Shown piece by piece: positions 1-14,000 of a DNA stretch of 64,000 bases. Source of the stretch: Lumbricus rubellus (lineage: Eukaryota; Annelida; Clitellata; Crassiclitellata; Lumbricidae); assembly GCA_945859605.1 (NCBI GenBank), contig OX243822.1, positions 488,501-552,500 on the forward strand. The letters run 5' to 3'. The notes under the pieces are model-generated. The model was not told the origin of the DNA. It ran no database searches and saw only the letters and a program-made list of their open reading frames with translations. The translations under genes and the position numbers were made by a program. The stretch's first letter is position 1, and the number at the start of each line of letters is the position of its first letter.

Positions 1-770
1 GTCTCAGCAAATTACGCCACGAGGTACAAATAAGCTAATAAGGATGTCATAATCAGAATTGTTATTTGCGTACATGTACATTTTGCCAAGACCCTGTTGT
101 TCGCACTACGCACCCACACGTAGAATCTGCTAAATCTTATCACCCTCTCTGTATATGAAAAATATGGACAACCCATTTTTGATACATCATCAATTGAAGC
201 CTTGTGTATCAGTGCTTTAGACGTTAGTAATTACAATTAAATAATTAATTAATAGACATAAGACTACTGAGTGGGAGGTCGTGGGGGCACACTTCAAGTG
301 GCCCCACGGCTGGGTAGCTGTACAAAGTTTGATATATATGCCGTTGAAATTTTATATATTTTTAAATCACCAGCTCAATGAAATCATAGTTGTGTACATA
401 AATGTAATAGGCCTACCATAAAACCAGTTCAAGTATTTCAATATGTTTAAATAAATCTCCCATAAAACTTGGAGATAGTTTAAAGGAACGTGAGCGCTCT
501 GCCCATGGGCCTCGAATATCTCCCCGTATGCACTGAGGGCAAAAAGGATTGTTGAATAAAATGGAATTCAACAAGACACTTGATATAATAGCTACAAGAA
601 ACGACACTGTAAGCAGGTCAAAGGCTACAGAGGTCAAAGGCTACAGAGGCGAAAGGTCAACCTTTAACCTAAGACCATAGCATGCAACAGCGATACGCAC
701 AAGAAATCCCGCTTTCTCGACCAATTGTTTACATCGTCACGCAAGTATTATTTCCATAAAATGCAACGAT
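1..770. other. No gene recognised; AT-rich 3' flank
   Basis: AT-rich sequence downstream of the hexosaminidase gene. A short direct repeat, caaaggctacagagg, occurs twice near 617-645. Reading frames here are short and unlike known proteins. Confidence 0.6.
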
Positions 771-896
771 ACTGTACATGTCAAGTACACAATACATTAC
801 TTGCAATGCATACTGTACATGTCAAGTACACAATACATTACATGCAATGCATACTGTACATGTCAAGTACACAATACATTACATGCAATGCATACT
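771..896. repeat. Three tandem copies of a 41-bp unit
   Basis: The unit begins actgtacatgtcaagtacac and ends with gcaatgcat. The second and third copies are nearly identical and the first differs by about one base. The small reading frames across it are products of the repeat. Confidence 0.9.
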
Positions 897-1139
897 GCCT
901 TTCTTCAGCAGTACTGGTCAATATAAGAACTGTTCTGAAGAACCAAATCGCAGTTACAAGCAGTACTAGAGGTACTAGTAGGTTTTCATAGGTGGGTATG
1001 CAATAAGATTCCACAGTTACTTGCTTTCAGGTTGTCCTTATTCCAGATCAATTGAACTGCAGTTTAAGTGTTGATGTTGATTAACAAAACAGTCCAACAA
1101 TAACACATCTAACTCACAACGATAACATAACTGATGACC

Positions 1140-1600
1140 ACAAGACCAGCAAAGTAAATAAATAATAAATAAAAAAACAAAGATGATGATGATGATGATA
1201 ATAAAACTAATAATAATATTTAACGAGTGTGATAATGATTAATTTGGCTGGTATAAAATGATAATAAATTTTCACCTATTACATAGCAGTAGTAATAATA
1301 ATAAGAAGAAAATACCATTACTAGCAGTAGTGCTAGTAGTAATAATTAATTATAATAATACTCATAACAACACACTTAGCAATTCTAAAAAAATGCTGAA
1401 ATAGAAAAAGAAATTAGTTTGGGTTAAGAGCCGTCATCAGTTCTAGAGCCATCTCTGTCTCTCTCTCACACGTATGACAAAAAAACAATATCATATAAAC
1501 ATTAAACAACCAATATTCAATGGAAAGACTCAACAAAAACGACTCGTCCCACACGCACACACCCACACACACACACACACACACGCAACGACAGAACAAA
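1140..1600. repeat. AT-rich simple repeats and a CA run
   Basis: Runs of gat, aat and taa triplets (1170-1360) are followed by a (CA)n run at about 1550-1585. This is 3' flank of the hexosaminidase gene; no exon was recognised. Confidence 0.8.
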
Positions 1601-1804
1601 AACTACGAAAGAAAAATAAACTTTGGACGAAGCTAGGAGCGACGACGTTGTGTGCCAGACTTTGGAGCAACAATAACAATAGCGTTGAGTGATCTGTGAT
1701 CATGATATGGCTCTTTGCTGAAAGTCATCTGCGGCCGATTGAGACGCTCGCAGGAACTTGCCCCAATCTCCCCTACACAGCAACAGCAGCAGCGGTGGGG
1801 GAAA

Positions 1805-1853
1805 CTAAACGTTGATGGAGACTGGAACACTCCGTCGACTTCCATCAAACGAC
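1805..1853 (-). CDS. Hexosaminidase last coding exon with stop
   Basis: On the minus strand the acceptor ...tttttgtgtag is followed by 49 coding bases in the phase left by the exon at 2757-2623. They encode SFDGSRRSVPVSINV and a TAG stop at 1807-1805. The Ser/Arg-rich end matches the usual close of the C-terminal domain of this GH20 subfamily. No clear poly(A) signal was seen just downstream. Confidence 0.88.
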
Positions 1854-4800
1854 CTACACAAAAAATGACATTTATAGTCTAATCAATCTAATCTAATCAA
1901 TCTAATCAATCTTATCTAATCAATCTAATCAATCTAATCTAATCAATCTTATCTAATCAATCTAATCTAGTTAATCCAATGACCTGCCTAGCTCAGTGTT
2001 TATCTGCTTGGAACAAATGTTTGAATGCGTTGTTCCATTATAGATCAGATTCAGAGCTGTGGACAAGTGTATTGTAATCATAATCACGAATTTATATAGC
2101 GCCACTTCAAGAGAAACTTCTCAGAGGCGCTCCCGACATGACAGCACCAAACCACGATCGAAGAGAATGGTTGAGAAACGATTGCGAAAGAGGGAAAAAG
2201 GAAATACCAAGAAGTTCATCACAGAGACTAATAGGCAACATACTCCAGTAAGATGTACTGAACATAGTGGAGTTTTTATGTAGAACTGTGGAAGTTCAAG
2301 CCATAGAGACAACTTGCATGAAGAGCGGATCTTATAGAAACTTCAAATTATTTAGATTTTTGGGAAATACTTGCAGTCAAAAACATGAATGGAGCGAGCG
2401 ACATAAATGCTCTGAATTTGTACAGAACCGTTTGAAATCTTAAAAGGAGCTACAAAAATGTTCTGAATATTAACACCACCTAATTAAAAAGGAGCTAGAA
2501 AATTCTCACAACTTTACAGCACCAATAGATACAAAACAAGCATCATAAATGATTCCAATTTGTATAGCACCTTTCAAAGAGCAGCTACACAAATGCTGTG
2601 GTTGCTATAGAAGATAACAAACCTGGTAGCGAGGAGCAAATGTCCGCTGTAGTGGCCGTTGACGTCAAAGTCCTTCCAGGTGCGACCTTCGTCCAAACTC
2701 ACTTGAACGACGAGACCTGGAAAAGCGGAGTTGACGAAAAGCCTTCCGTTGCGAATCCTAAAACAAACGACGAATTATGTCAATTTAGATCTACAGAACA
2801 TCCATCCATCCACCCACCCACCCACACACCCACCAATCCATCCATTCATTCATTCATTCATCCATCCACCCATCCACCCACCTACCCACCCATCCATCCA
2901 TCCATCCACCCACACACCCACCAATCCATCCATTCATTCATTCATTCATTCATCCACCCATCCACCCACCCACCCACACACCCTGTTTTCGCTTACAATA
3001 ACTGCTGATAGTTATGGAGCGCCTCTGAGTAGGGAGAGCTTGAAGGGGCGCTATAACAAGTGCACATACACATATACACCTTTAAAACGGTGTCATCCTA
3101 TGTTATATAAGAATGGAACAGAGGCGCCGTTAGGCGTACGCACTTACGCAAGTGCGTACAGCGCGGAAAGGCAAAAAAATTTTCTCACAAATTGCAAATT
3201 TATTATAAGCGATGAAATTCTATTGAAATTTTATAATCTATAGAATATACTTACTTCCTTACTTACTTACACTCTAATAGAGAGCCATCTTGGCATTGAG
3301 CGTCTTATAGCCGCCTAGGCCCTAGAGGTTTATGGATCCTGGGATTCCTGGATGTAAAACCGTTAAAACTTTTTTTAAATTTAATTTTTGTTTGTATGTG
3401 TTTCTATGAGCACTTTTTATAGCCAGGGACGGATCCAGGGGGGGCGATCCGGCCATGGCCCCATTTAAAACTGCCATGGGACGTGGCCCCTCATTTGGTA
3501 TGAAATTAGCAATATGCATATGGGTGTAATGGCATATTACCCCCCCCCCCCCTATTCGGAAAATGGCATGGGACGTGGCCCCCCAGTCGGTTTTCAAGTG
3601 GAGGAGTAAAAAAAAGGTCATCAACTTTTTGGCGGATGAAATGGTATGATTTTCTCCCAACAAAATTTGGCAGATGACTAAAAAAAACCTCATCAACTTT
3701 TTTTGGCGGATGAAAAGTACTTCAGCCAAAGACTGATCCCTATTTATTTTCGACCAACAACCAAATTTCGAAATTTGTTTCACCTGTCCCATCCCAGGTT
3801 CTAAGATTTTTGCCCCCCCCTTGGAAGAGTTCTGGATCCGCCACTGGTTATAGCGCCCCTTCAAGCTCTCTACTCCGGCCGAAGCGCGAGCAATTGTGAG
3901 TGAAGGACTTGCCCAAGGTCCTTACGCGGCGAGGTGGATTCGAACCTGGAAAATTCCGGCTTCAAGGCGACGATAGCATAGCAATCTGCCGATCTAAAGG
4001 TATCAAATTGCACCTCCTAAACATCACCCCCCCCGGTAACTTGTACCGTAACCGGTTTCAGATTACCCCCGGACACTAGATTTGCATAGATTTATCTGTC
4101 ATCCCACTGTGATTTGTTATCAATATTTTATACTCGGAAAAAATAATAGCCTCGAAGCCATTTCTCCATGTAACTTCAGCGGCGATTTAGTATTTTAGTT
4201 ACAGATGAAAATATTTATAACAAACCAAACCACGAAGTGGGATAACGGATGAAAATCTTCAGACCAAAACAAGAAGCGGGATTATTTTTCTGATATTTTT
4301 AGTCCAATAAATGCGACGATTGATGCAAATTACAGTTTGCAGGGGGGTAATGTTTAGGAGGGGGTAATAATTTGAAGCCTTTAGCATGGGCGTCCGCAGG
4401 AATTTTTCTAGGGGCGCAAACTTTTATATAATTGTCACATGGTCTAAATTTATTGGGTGACAGTTTGAATTTCCATATTACCACGAGAGAATCCTATAGA
4501 TCCTATCCTACCTATACGTTATGCGACCAAAGAAAGATATATTATTATATAGGTTCAACATGACTGCCTAAAAATGGCTCCATTTGAGGTCGACACAGCC
4601 AAAAATGCGCTGGTCGCTGGGTCTCCGCCCCAAGACCCCGCTGGAGGAGCTTACTGTAAAGACAAAACCTTTCTCTTTTACAATAACATTTTGATTTTTA
4701 TTGTTATCCTGGTAGCTTGCGACACTGAAAAACGACTTATTCTTTAAAATTTCGCGACTTTGTCGTTCACAAATAGCTGGCAAACAAGAGCCTAAAAATG

Positions 4801-5013
4801 GCTCCATTTAAGGTCGAAACAGCCAAAAATGCGCTGGTCGCTAGGGCTCCGCCCCAGACCCCGCTGGGGGAGCTTACGACGCTCCCCCAGACCCCCTATA
4901 GTCGGGATAGGCTTCGTGCCTTCGGCACTCGCAACTTCCCGCCTTCGGCGCCGCCACTGACGACCATTTAGGCCTACAATACAGCGTCCTGGCACTTTTT
5001 TTTACACTTTAAG

Positions 5014-5056
<43 letters not shown>

Positions 5057-8000
5057 GATTGGATTGGTAGTATTTACACCCCCCCCTAACCAGAAATCCT
5101 GGATCCGCCCCTGAATATAAGCTCGTATCGATCGCTGTTCGCTTCATATTATTTTGTGCAAGTTGTGCGTACAGAAATAAAATCCTGGCGGCGCCGCTGG
5201 AATGGAACGCTATGCACGAATTAATTGGTTAGAAACGTTCCTTATCTTCCGAGACTGTTACTGTGTAGGACAGTGTTGGCAGTGTTAGCAAAAGTCCTTC
5301 ACTAATAATTGACGATGACAGTTAAACACCTTTAAAACGGTTGCAATCGCTGTTATATAAGGATGGAACGCTATACGCGATTGATTGCGACTAAATCTTC
5401 CACTGAGACGGTTACTGTGTAGACCAGTGGTGCACGACCTTTTTCAGCCAAGGGCCACTAATCGATTTCTTAAACCCTTTGCGGGCCAAACGTCAACCTT
5501 TCGCTTCCAACTTTCGGCCATTTCGTATTTGCAACCGTTATGAAAAAGGTAATATTATTAATCACGCAGCCAATACAACGGAAAAATGTAGCAAAAGACA
5601 ATAAAGATGACGGCGAAAGATGTGTGCTTCTGCCTGAAATTAGAGGTTTGCGCCATTTTAGACTTAATGTTAATTTCGGCTCTTAAATAGTTGCCTTCCC
5701 TGTTGGTCATCGCGGGCCACATTACAACCCGTCGCGGGCCCTATGTGGCCCGCGGGCCGGACGTTGTGCACCACTGGTGTAGACTGTAGAATGATACTTT
5801 TAGCAACAAGTCATTCATTTACAATTTAATGTCATAGTTAGACACCTTTAAAACGATTGCAATCGCTGTTATATAAGGATGGAACGCTATACATGATTAA
5901 TAAAACAACGATCTATCTCACTGTGCATTGTGACGTTGAGCAAAAGTCATTCACTCACAACATTATCAGCGCCATCGACTGAAGCTTGCTCATTAGATAA
6001 TAAAAGAATAAACGAGTAAACCGCTATAATAGCAATAACAATGAAAAGAAACAAAAAAACACAATAAAATGCACTATTAACAATAATAATTATTAATAAC
6101 AATAATAATTAATAATTATTAATAATAATAATTAATAATTATCAATAACAATAACATGCACTAATAACAATTTAACAAATATCAATAACAATGGTGTGGA
6201 AACAAACCTGGCTCCTGGTCTCGGCAGATAGTACTTGACTCCGAGCATTTCAATCCGTTTCAGTTCTTTGTATCCAACGGTGTTCGCAAAATTCGTCCAA
6301 TCTTCTTTTCGAGCAGCGAGTCGTTCGGTTGAAGATTCAATCGATTCCCAGTTTGCTTTGTGCCAACTGCGTTCTGCGAGAGCGAAGAGACGCGGCCACA
6401 ACATCGAATCCATGCGGTCAGACGTTCGAATCAACTCCGACCACATCACTCCTTCAATACCTGATGTAGTCAACAGATAACAGCAACAATAGATGGAATT
6501 CGTCAGATAAAGGGAATAGGTAGCTGAGCAAAGGTAGATGAAAACGTAAACGACAAAGATAGAAGCCAAAGGTAAAAAATGAAAAGACAAATGGGTAAAG
6601 AGAAGGGTAAAAGGCAAAAAGGTAAAAGACAAGGGCAATTTAAGGCAAAGGTAGATGACAATGGTAAAAGGCAGAAGGAGAAGGCAGATGTTAAAAGGAA
6701 AGGTAAACAGGTAAAGGAAAAAGACAAAGGTAGAAAGCAAAGGTAAACAGGTAAAGGAGAAAGACAAAGGTAGAAAGCAAAGGTAAACAGGTAAAGGAAA
6801 AAGACAAATGTAGGAAGCAAAGGTAAACAGGTAAAGGAGAAAGACAAAGGTAGAAAGCAAAGGTAAACAGGTAAAGGAAAAAGACAAATGTAGGAAGCAA
6901 AGGTAAACAGGTAAAGGAGAAAGACAAAGGTAGAAAGCAAAGGTAAACAGGTAAAGGAAAAAGACAAATGTAGGAAGCAAAGGTAAACAGGTAAAGGAGA
7001 AAGACAAAGGTAGAAAGCAAAGGTAAACAGGTAAAGGAGAAAGACAAAGGTAGGAAGCAAAGGTAAACAGGTAAAGGAGAAAGACAAAGGTAGAAAGCAA
7101 AGGTAAACAGGTAAAGGAAAAAGACAAAGGTAGAAAGCAAAGGTAAACAGGTAAAGGAAAAAGACAAATGTAGGAAGCAAAGGTAAACAGGTAAAGGAGA
7201 AAGACAAAGGTAGAAAGCAAAGGTAAACAGGTAAAGGAGAAAGACAAATGTAGGAAGCAAAGGTAAACAGGTAAAGGAGAAAGACAAAGGTAGAAAGCAA
7301 AGGTAAACAGGTAAAGGAAAAAGACAAATGTAGGAAGCAAAGGTAAACAGGTAAAGGAGAAAGACAAAGGTAGAAAGCAAAGGTAAACAGGTAAAGGAAA
7401 AAGACAAATGTAGGAAGCAAAGGTAAACAGGTAAAGGAGAAAGACAAAGGTAGAAAGCAAAGGTAAACAGGTAAAGGAGAAAGACAAAGGTAGGAAGCAA
7501 AGGTAAACAGGTAAAGGAGAAAGACAAAATAATAGAAAGCAAAGGCAAACAGGTAAAGGAGAAAGACAAAATAATAGAAAGCAAAGGTAAACAGGTAAAG
7601 GAAAAAGACAAATGTAGGAAGCAAAGGTAAACAGGTAAAGGAGAAAGACAAAGGTAGAAAGCAAAGGTAAACAGGTAAAGGAGAAAGACAAAGGTAGAAA
7701 GCAAAGGTAAACAGGTAAAGGAGAAAGACAAAAGTAGAAAGCAAAGGCAAACAGGTAAAGGAGAAAGACAAAAGTAGAAAGCAAAGGCAAACAGGTAAAG
7801 GAGAAAGACAAAATAATAGAAAGCAAAGGCAAACAGGTAAAGGAGAAAGACAAAATAATAGAAAGCAAAGGTAAACAGGTAAAGGAAAAAGACAAATGTA
7901 GGAAGCAAAGGTAAACAGGTAAAGGAGAAAGACAAAGGTAGAAAGCAAAGGTAAACAGGTAAAGGAGAAAGACAAAGGTAGGAAGCAAAGGTAAACAGGT

Positions 8001-11000
8001 AAAGGAGAAAGACAAAAGTAGAAAGCAAAGGCAAACAGGTAAAGGAGAAAGACAAAATAATAGAAAGCAAAGGCAAACAGGTAAAGGAGAAAGACAAAAT
8101 AATAGAAAGCAAAGGTAAACAGGTAAAGGAAAAAGACAAATGTAGGAAGCAAAGGTAAACAGGTAAAGGAGAAAGACAAAGGTAGAAAGCAAAGGTAAAC
8201 AGGTAAAGGAGAAAGACAAAGGTAGGAAGCAAAGGTAAACAGGTAAAGGAGAAAGACAAAGGTAGAAAGCAAAGGTAAACAGGTAAAGGAAAAAGACAAA
8301 TGTAGGAAGCAAAGGTAAACAGGTAAAGGAGAAAGACAAAGGTAGAAAGCAAAGGTAAACAGGTAAAGGAAAAAGACAAATGTAGGAAGCAAAGGTAAAC
8401 AGGTAAAGGAAAAAGACAAAGGTAGAAAGCAAAGGCAAACAGGTAAAGGAGAAAGACAAAATAATAGAAAGCAAAGGTAAACAGGTAAAGGAGAAAGACA
8501 AAGGTAGAAAGCAAAGGCAAACAGGTAAAGGAGAAAGACAAAATAATAGAAAGCAAAGGTAAACAGGTAAAGGAGAAAGACAAAGGTAGAAAGCAAAGGC
8601 AAACAGGTAAAGGAGAAAGACAAAATAATAGAAAGCAAAGGTAAACAGGTAAAGGAGAAAGACAAAGGTAGAAAGCAAAGGTAAATGACAAAGCAAAAGC
8701 AAGGAAAGTAGTAGGTCAGAAACCTGACAACTAGATTGAAAAGGTAACAGGTCAATGAAAATCATATGAAAGGAAAACAAGACATAAGAGCAGAGATACA
8801 ACGAAATAGATAAAAAAGTAACTAAAATACAGAAGAAAATAGACAAATATAGTCACCATAGACATATAACCAATAGAACACAGAAAAAAAAACCAAAGCA
8901 CAGACATATATAAGAATAGAGAGACAGATACGAACCGATGATGTTCTCTGGCGACTTCAGTGGATCGCATGCGACTCTGTTAAAGTCGCACAACTCCGCC
9001 TTGCTGACGGGTTTTCCCCAGAAGTCGAAGTCCATGCTTTGATACATCGCTTCAGGCATGAAGTTAAACGAACGTTTCGTGTTGATGTAGCGAGTCGCCC
9101 AATGCAAACCCCAATCCTCAGGATCCGGTTCCTGAGGATTGTCGTAGTAGAAGTTGGTGGTTGGCGATAACACAACCTACGTTACAAAAAACCATGTTCA
9201 CTGCAACACCTCAGTTTATAATTATTATGCATTTATCAAGCAACAAAAGTCAATATATGAAAAGCATCAATTGATGGCATGTAGTAGGTGAAGGACTTTT
9301 GACTGAAGGTCTCAACATATAAAGCAGACAACGTCAAAAGAAACTAATGTCATTTTACACAAAGGATAAAATACCTCATCATGAAAATCACCAACATCAA
9401 CAGCAAATATAATATGTATATAAATAATTATAAGAATAATTAATAACAAATTATTTATTAATTATCAACCTAGAGTTGAATCCTTTGCCAAAAGAAGTTT
9501 TATTACGAGAACATTGTATGACATCGCATAAATGTTTCTATTCATTTATATCTTCTGTAGACTAATGCACGTTTTCTGGTACTCTATTAAAGAATATTCT
9601 CACTATTTAACTCACTTACTTACAACACATTCAATTCCTCAATCAATGTTCTAAGCATTCATCTCAAACACACACGCACAAACACATACCTTGTACCCGG
9701 CATTGGCATACTGATACGCGCGATGAGCAAGTCCTGACTCCCAGATGTTGTACCACGCTTGACTCACAACTTCCTTCGCTCCCAACTCCGACGTTGACAT
9801 CGGTTGACCGTGTGACATCGTGAAAGCGTCTTCCCATCCCATCGCTGAAAGTCCGTAACGTGCGACGATGAGGGCAACACGTCGAACGAAATACGCCTTC
9901 AGATCTTTCGTGTTGTAGATCTTCTTGTGGTGGCGTAGGAATTCGGAGCACGCCGGGGAAGCGGTGTACGCCTCCTGCGGAACCTCATCACCTCCGAAAT
10001 GGAAATATTTGAGCGGAGAAATGTCCTACAAATAGAAAGTATGACATGACATCAGCACTGAAGTAAAATCCTAAATCAGGTCAGCTATACTAAAAATAGA
10101 AAGTAGGTCAGATGACGTTGACCAGCATTTTAAGGTAAAACCCAAAATTAAAATAAAATAGGTTAGAAGACATTAAAACTCATTGTACCTCCGTTTTTAA
10201 ATAGATCCTTTTAAATAGATTATCTGAAGTAGACAGCTTCTCAGCATCCACAATCAATGGAGAAAACCATGTTGAAGCACAAAATGTCAGAGATTGTGAA
10301 CTGACCTAAATCACAGATCCATTATTATGCATCTAAGTGACCTGCTCCACATTTGCATTCGCTGATTCTGATTGGTTGAGAGCGTTTGCCGTTTAAAAGT
10401 ACAATATCGATCCTTCTTCCATGACACGGTTGACAGTTACACACCTTTAAAACGTTGTCAACCGATACTATATAAGAGTGCAACGCAATTCGTAATTGCT
10501 TTACAGAACTAGATCCACCACATCCACATCTGAGACGGTTACTATACATTGTAACATTGTCATGTCATGTCATGTCAATACGCCGACGTCGCTGCGCGAC
10601 GGTTGGCTACATGAGTGGACCAAAGTACTCCAGCAATATCTATCCTTTACAGTCCGCAATAGCGCCGTTCCTGATAAACCGGTCCACAGCGTGATGTTAT
10701 CAAGCCAGCATATTCTAGGTCTACCGCGACCGCGAACACCCTGCACTAATCCCGTCATGACACTATTTTCAATATTGTCCGGCTGTCGCAGGATGTGACC
10801 GAAGTAACGTAATTTCCGGGTTTTGACATGACCTAATAACTCGCTTTTTGTCCCTGCTAATTTGTAAACTCGTTCATTAGTCAACATTTCTGTCCATGAA
10901 ATACGTAGTAGTTTCCTGATGCATTTGTTTTCGAAAGCCTGTATAAGTCTTTCCTCCTCCTTCTTAAGAGTCCACGTCTCACAACCGTATGTTGCCACTG

Positions 11001-14000
11001 GCCACACTAAGGCCCTCATCAGTCGTATCTTTGTCTTGGAGCTGATTCCCTTGTTCTTCCAAACCTTTGTCAACTTAATCATGACTGATGTACCCATGGC
11101 TAACCTTGACTTTACTTCTACATTACATTCTGCATCTTTCGTTATTCTGCTTCCCAGATATACAAAGGAGTCTACCTGTTCTAAACTACCGTTGATTACT
11201 CTTATATCCAACAACGTGTCCATATTTGTCATGACCTTTGTCTTTGCAGCATTAATCTTCATGCTATACTCGTTTGCAGATCTCTCAATTCTGTCCACCA
11301 ATTCTTGCAGCTCCTCTGGTGATGTAGTCAGTAACACAATGTCGTCCGCGTATCTTAGGTTGTTAATGGTTTTACCCCCGATTCTGAATCCGCCGGTGAA
11401 TCCTTCCAAGGCTTTTCTCATTACTTGTTCAGCTAAAATGTTGAAAAGGCACGGTGAAAGGTTACACCCTTGACGCACTCCTTTCTTAACTCTGAACCAT
11501 GGTGACGTGAGTCCATCTGTCCTAATATTTGCGCGTTGTTGTTTATAAAGTTTCTGCAGCAGCTGAACTATTTGAGGCGGGAAACCCATTTCTAACATGG
11601 TTAACCAGAGTTTGTCATGTTGTATCATGTCAAACGCTTTTGTGAAGTCAATGAAGCAGAAATATATTGGTTGGTTCCTTTCCCTTGCTTTTTCGAGAAT
11701 TATTCGGAGGTTTGCGATTTGGTCACGTGTGCCTCTTCTAGGTCTAAAACCAGCTTGTTCTTGGGCGATCTCGCTTTCAAGTTTGGATTGTATCCGTTCT
11801 AGAATCACACGTAACAGGATCTTGCTTGCATGAGAGACCAGTGCGATAGTACGGTAGTTTCCGCAATAAAGCGGGTCACCTTTCTTGAAAAGCGGGATGA
11901 AAGTTGACTGTGTCCACTCTTCTGGCCACTCCCCGTTTCTCCACACCTCCGTGCATATGTCGTGAAGTTTGGTCAACGTCAACATTGAGTCAAAAGTAAT
12001 TCGCTTACAATTGCTAATGATGTTTTAGACACCTTCAAAACGTTTGCAACCGATGCTATATAAGAATGGAACGCTATGCGTCATTAGTCATCTGACTGTC
12101 GATGTTAGGCGCAATTGCAGCGGTATAGCCGTTATCACAGTGCAATACAAAATGTCATTTATTAACTATTATTTTTAATTATTTATTTTTTATATTTTTT
12201 TTATCGTGATATCTAGGATCCTTCGGGATTTCAAAAAATTATGGTTGAAGCTGCTATTCAAATTATTATTATTATTCGTAAACAATATCGATGCAAAACA
12301 ATATCCGGAGATATAAATAATGTTGCACTGGAACGGCTATTATTATTATTATGATTATTATTATTAACTATTATTATTATTAATCATTAGAGAAACTTTT
12401 CCACAAAAAACATCCAAAGTAATTCAAACTGACCTTATACATGTTAACAACCTCCTTCACAACATGTTCAACAAATCGATACGATGATTCAATACACGGA
12501 TTAATCGCCGAATCTTTGTAGAATTGACCAGACATGTACGCCGACTTATCCGCCAGATCAGACAGAAGATATTTCGTGGCATCAGCCTCATCACTTCCGG
12601 CTGCCTTCAGTCGGTTGTAGCGCGCCTCCATGCTCTTGATGGCTGCGTGAGAATGGCCGGGCATGTCGAACTCAGGAATTATGGAGACGTGGCGAGACTT
12701 TGCGAAGCGGAGAAGTTCAGAGAAGTCTGAGATGGAGTAGAAGCCGGATCCACTGGAGTTGGAGAATGGACCGGAGCCAAGCATCGACATTATGCGAGAC
12801 TTCTCACGAGGGTCGTGACCTCTACGACTTCCAAACTACGAATGCACGACATCAAAATAATTATTATTATCATTATTTAAATTATCACTATTATCATTAT
12901 TATTGTTATTATCACTATTATCATTATTAATATTGTTATTATCACTATTATCATTATTATTGTTATTATCACTATTATCATTATATTTATTCATTCATTC
13001 ATTAAATTCATGCATTTGTATAGCGCCTATTCAAGAGAAAGCACTACTAAAAGGTGCTCCAAAGCCCAGTATGATCAAATAAATATGTTTAAAGATTAGA
13101 GTGGAATGCTTGAGAAGGAATTATAGAAACGGAGCATCAAGACTCAAGGGGAGGTCATCCCAGATAAAGAGTTTCATCATTATTATCATTATTTTTTCAT
13201 TAAAAGGTTTACGAAGAGCAACTCAATATAAGCAAATACATCTCATTTCAAAATGTATCAATCAATCAGTCAATAAATTTTTTTATATAGCTCCCAACAC
13301 AGGTAAAGCGGAAAAAGCATTCTTCAGTGGTTGGTGAAACTGATAAGAGTATGGGTTGGTGCATGGCACATACATTAGAGAGAAGTGAACATTGAATGGC
13401 AATTATCACTCACTGTGGTCAATTCATCCAAACCAGGTATTTCCAATCTCCATCCCTCATCATCCGCAAGATGAAGATGCAGTTTATTCAACTTATACGT
13501 TGCCATGGCATCGATCAGCATCAGCAGCTCCTCCTTCGTGTGAAAATGCCTCACGACATCGACCATCACACCTCGATACCCATACCTCGGTCCGTCGACC
13601 ATGACAACGCCTGGGAACATGTGCGTTGAACCGTCACCCTCCGTAGCGTCAAGACTGATGAGGGAGATGGCGCCGTAGAAGGCGCCGGTCGCGCTTGGAC
13701 TGAAGATCGAGATGCAATCTTTTTTGGCGCCGACGACGAGAACGTAACGTTCGGTTGTGTCAAGCGACGTTGCAACGCTGTTCGGCATGTTGTCGCTCAG
13801 ATGCAACGTGATCGCTTTGCTTCGACATTGCGCTTTGCCCGTCGTCGGTGGAATGTCAACGAGTTTATGCGATGATATGTTCAACTTTGCTGTCAACAGA
13901 TTTAACGTGAAAATTATTTAACATAATTAACAGATTTAAAGTGAAAATTATTTAACATAATTCATTCATTCATTCATTTGGACATTTATATAGCGCTCCT

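Noticed and set aside
2598..3243. His/Pro/Ser plus-strand frames of 136 and 170 codons
   Set aside because: They are translations of CATC/CACC simple repeats and the reverse of a hexosaminidase exon.
6132..8846. Open frames of 904, 750 and 666 codons on the minus strand
   Set aside because: They translate the 40-bp minisatellite in three frames. The 904-codon frame reaches a real exon by chance of phase; the true upstream exon (9176-8936) hits a stop when read into the intron.
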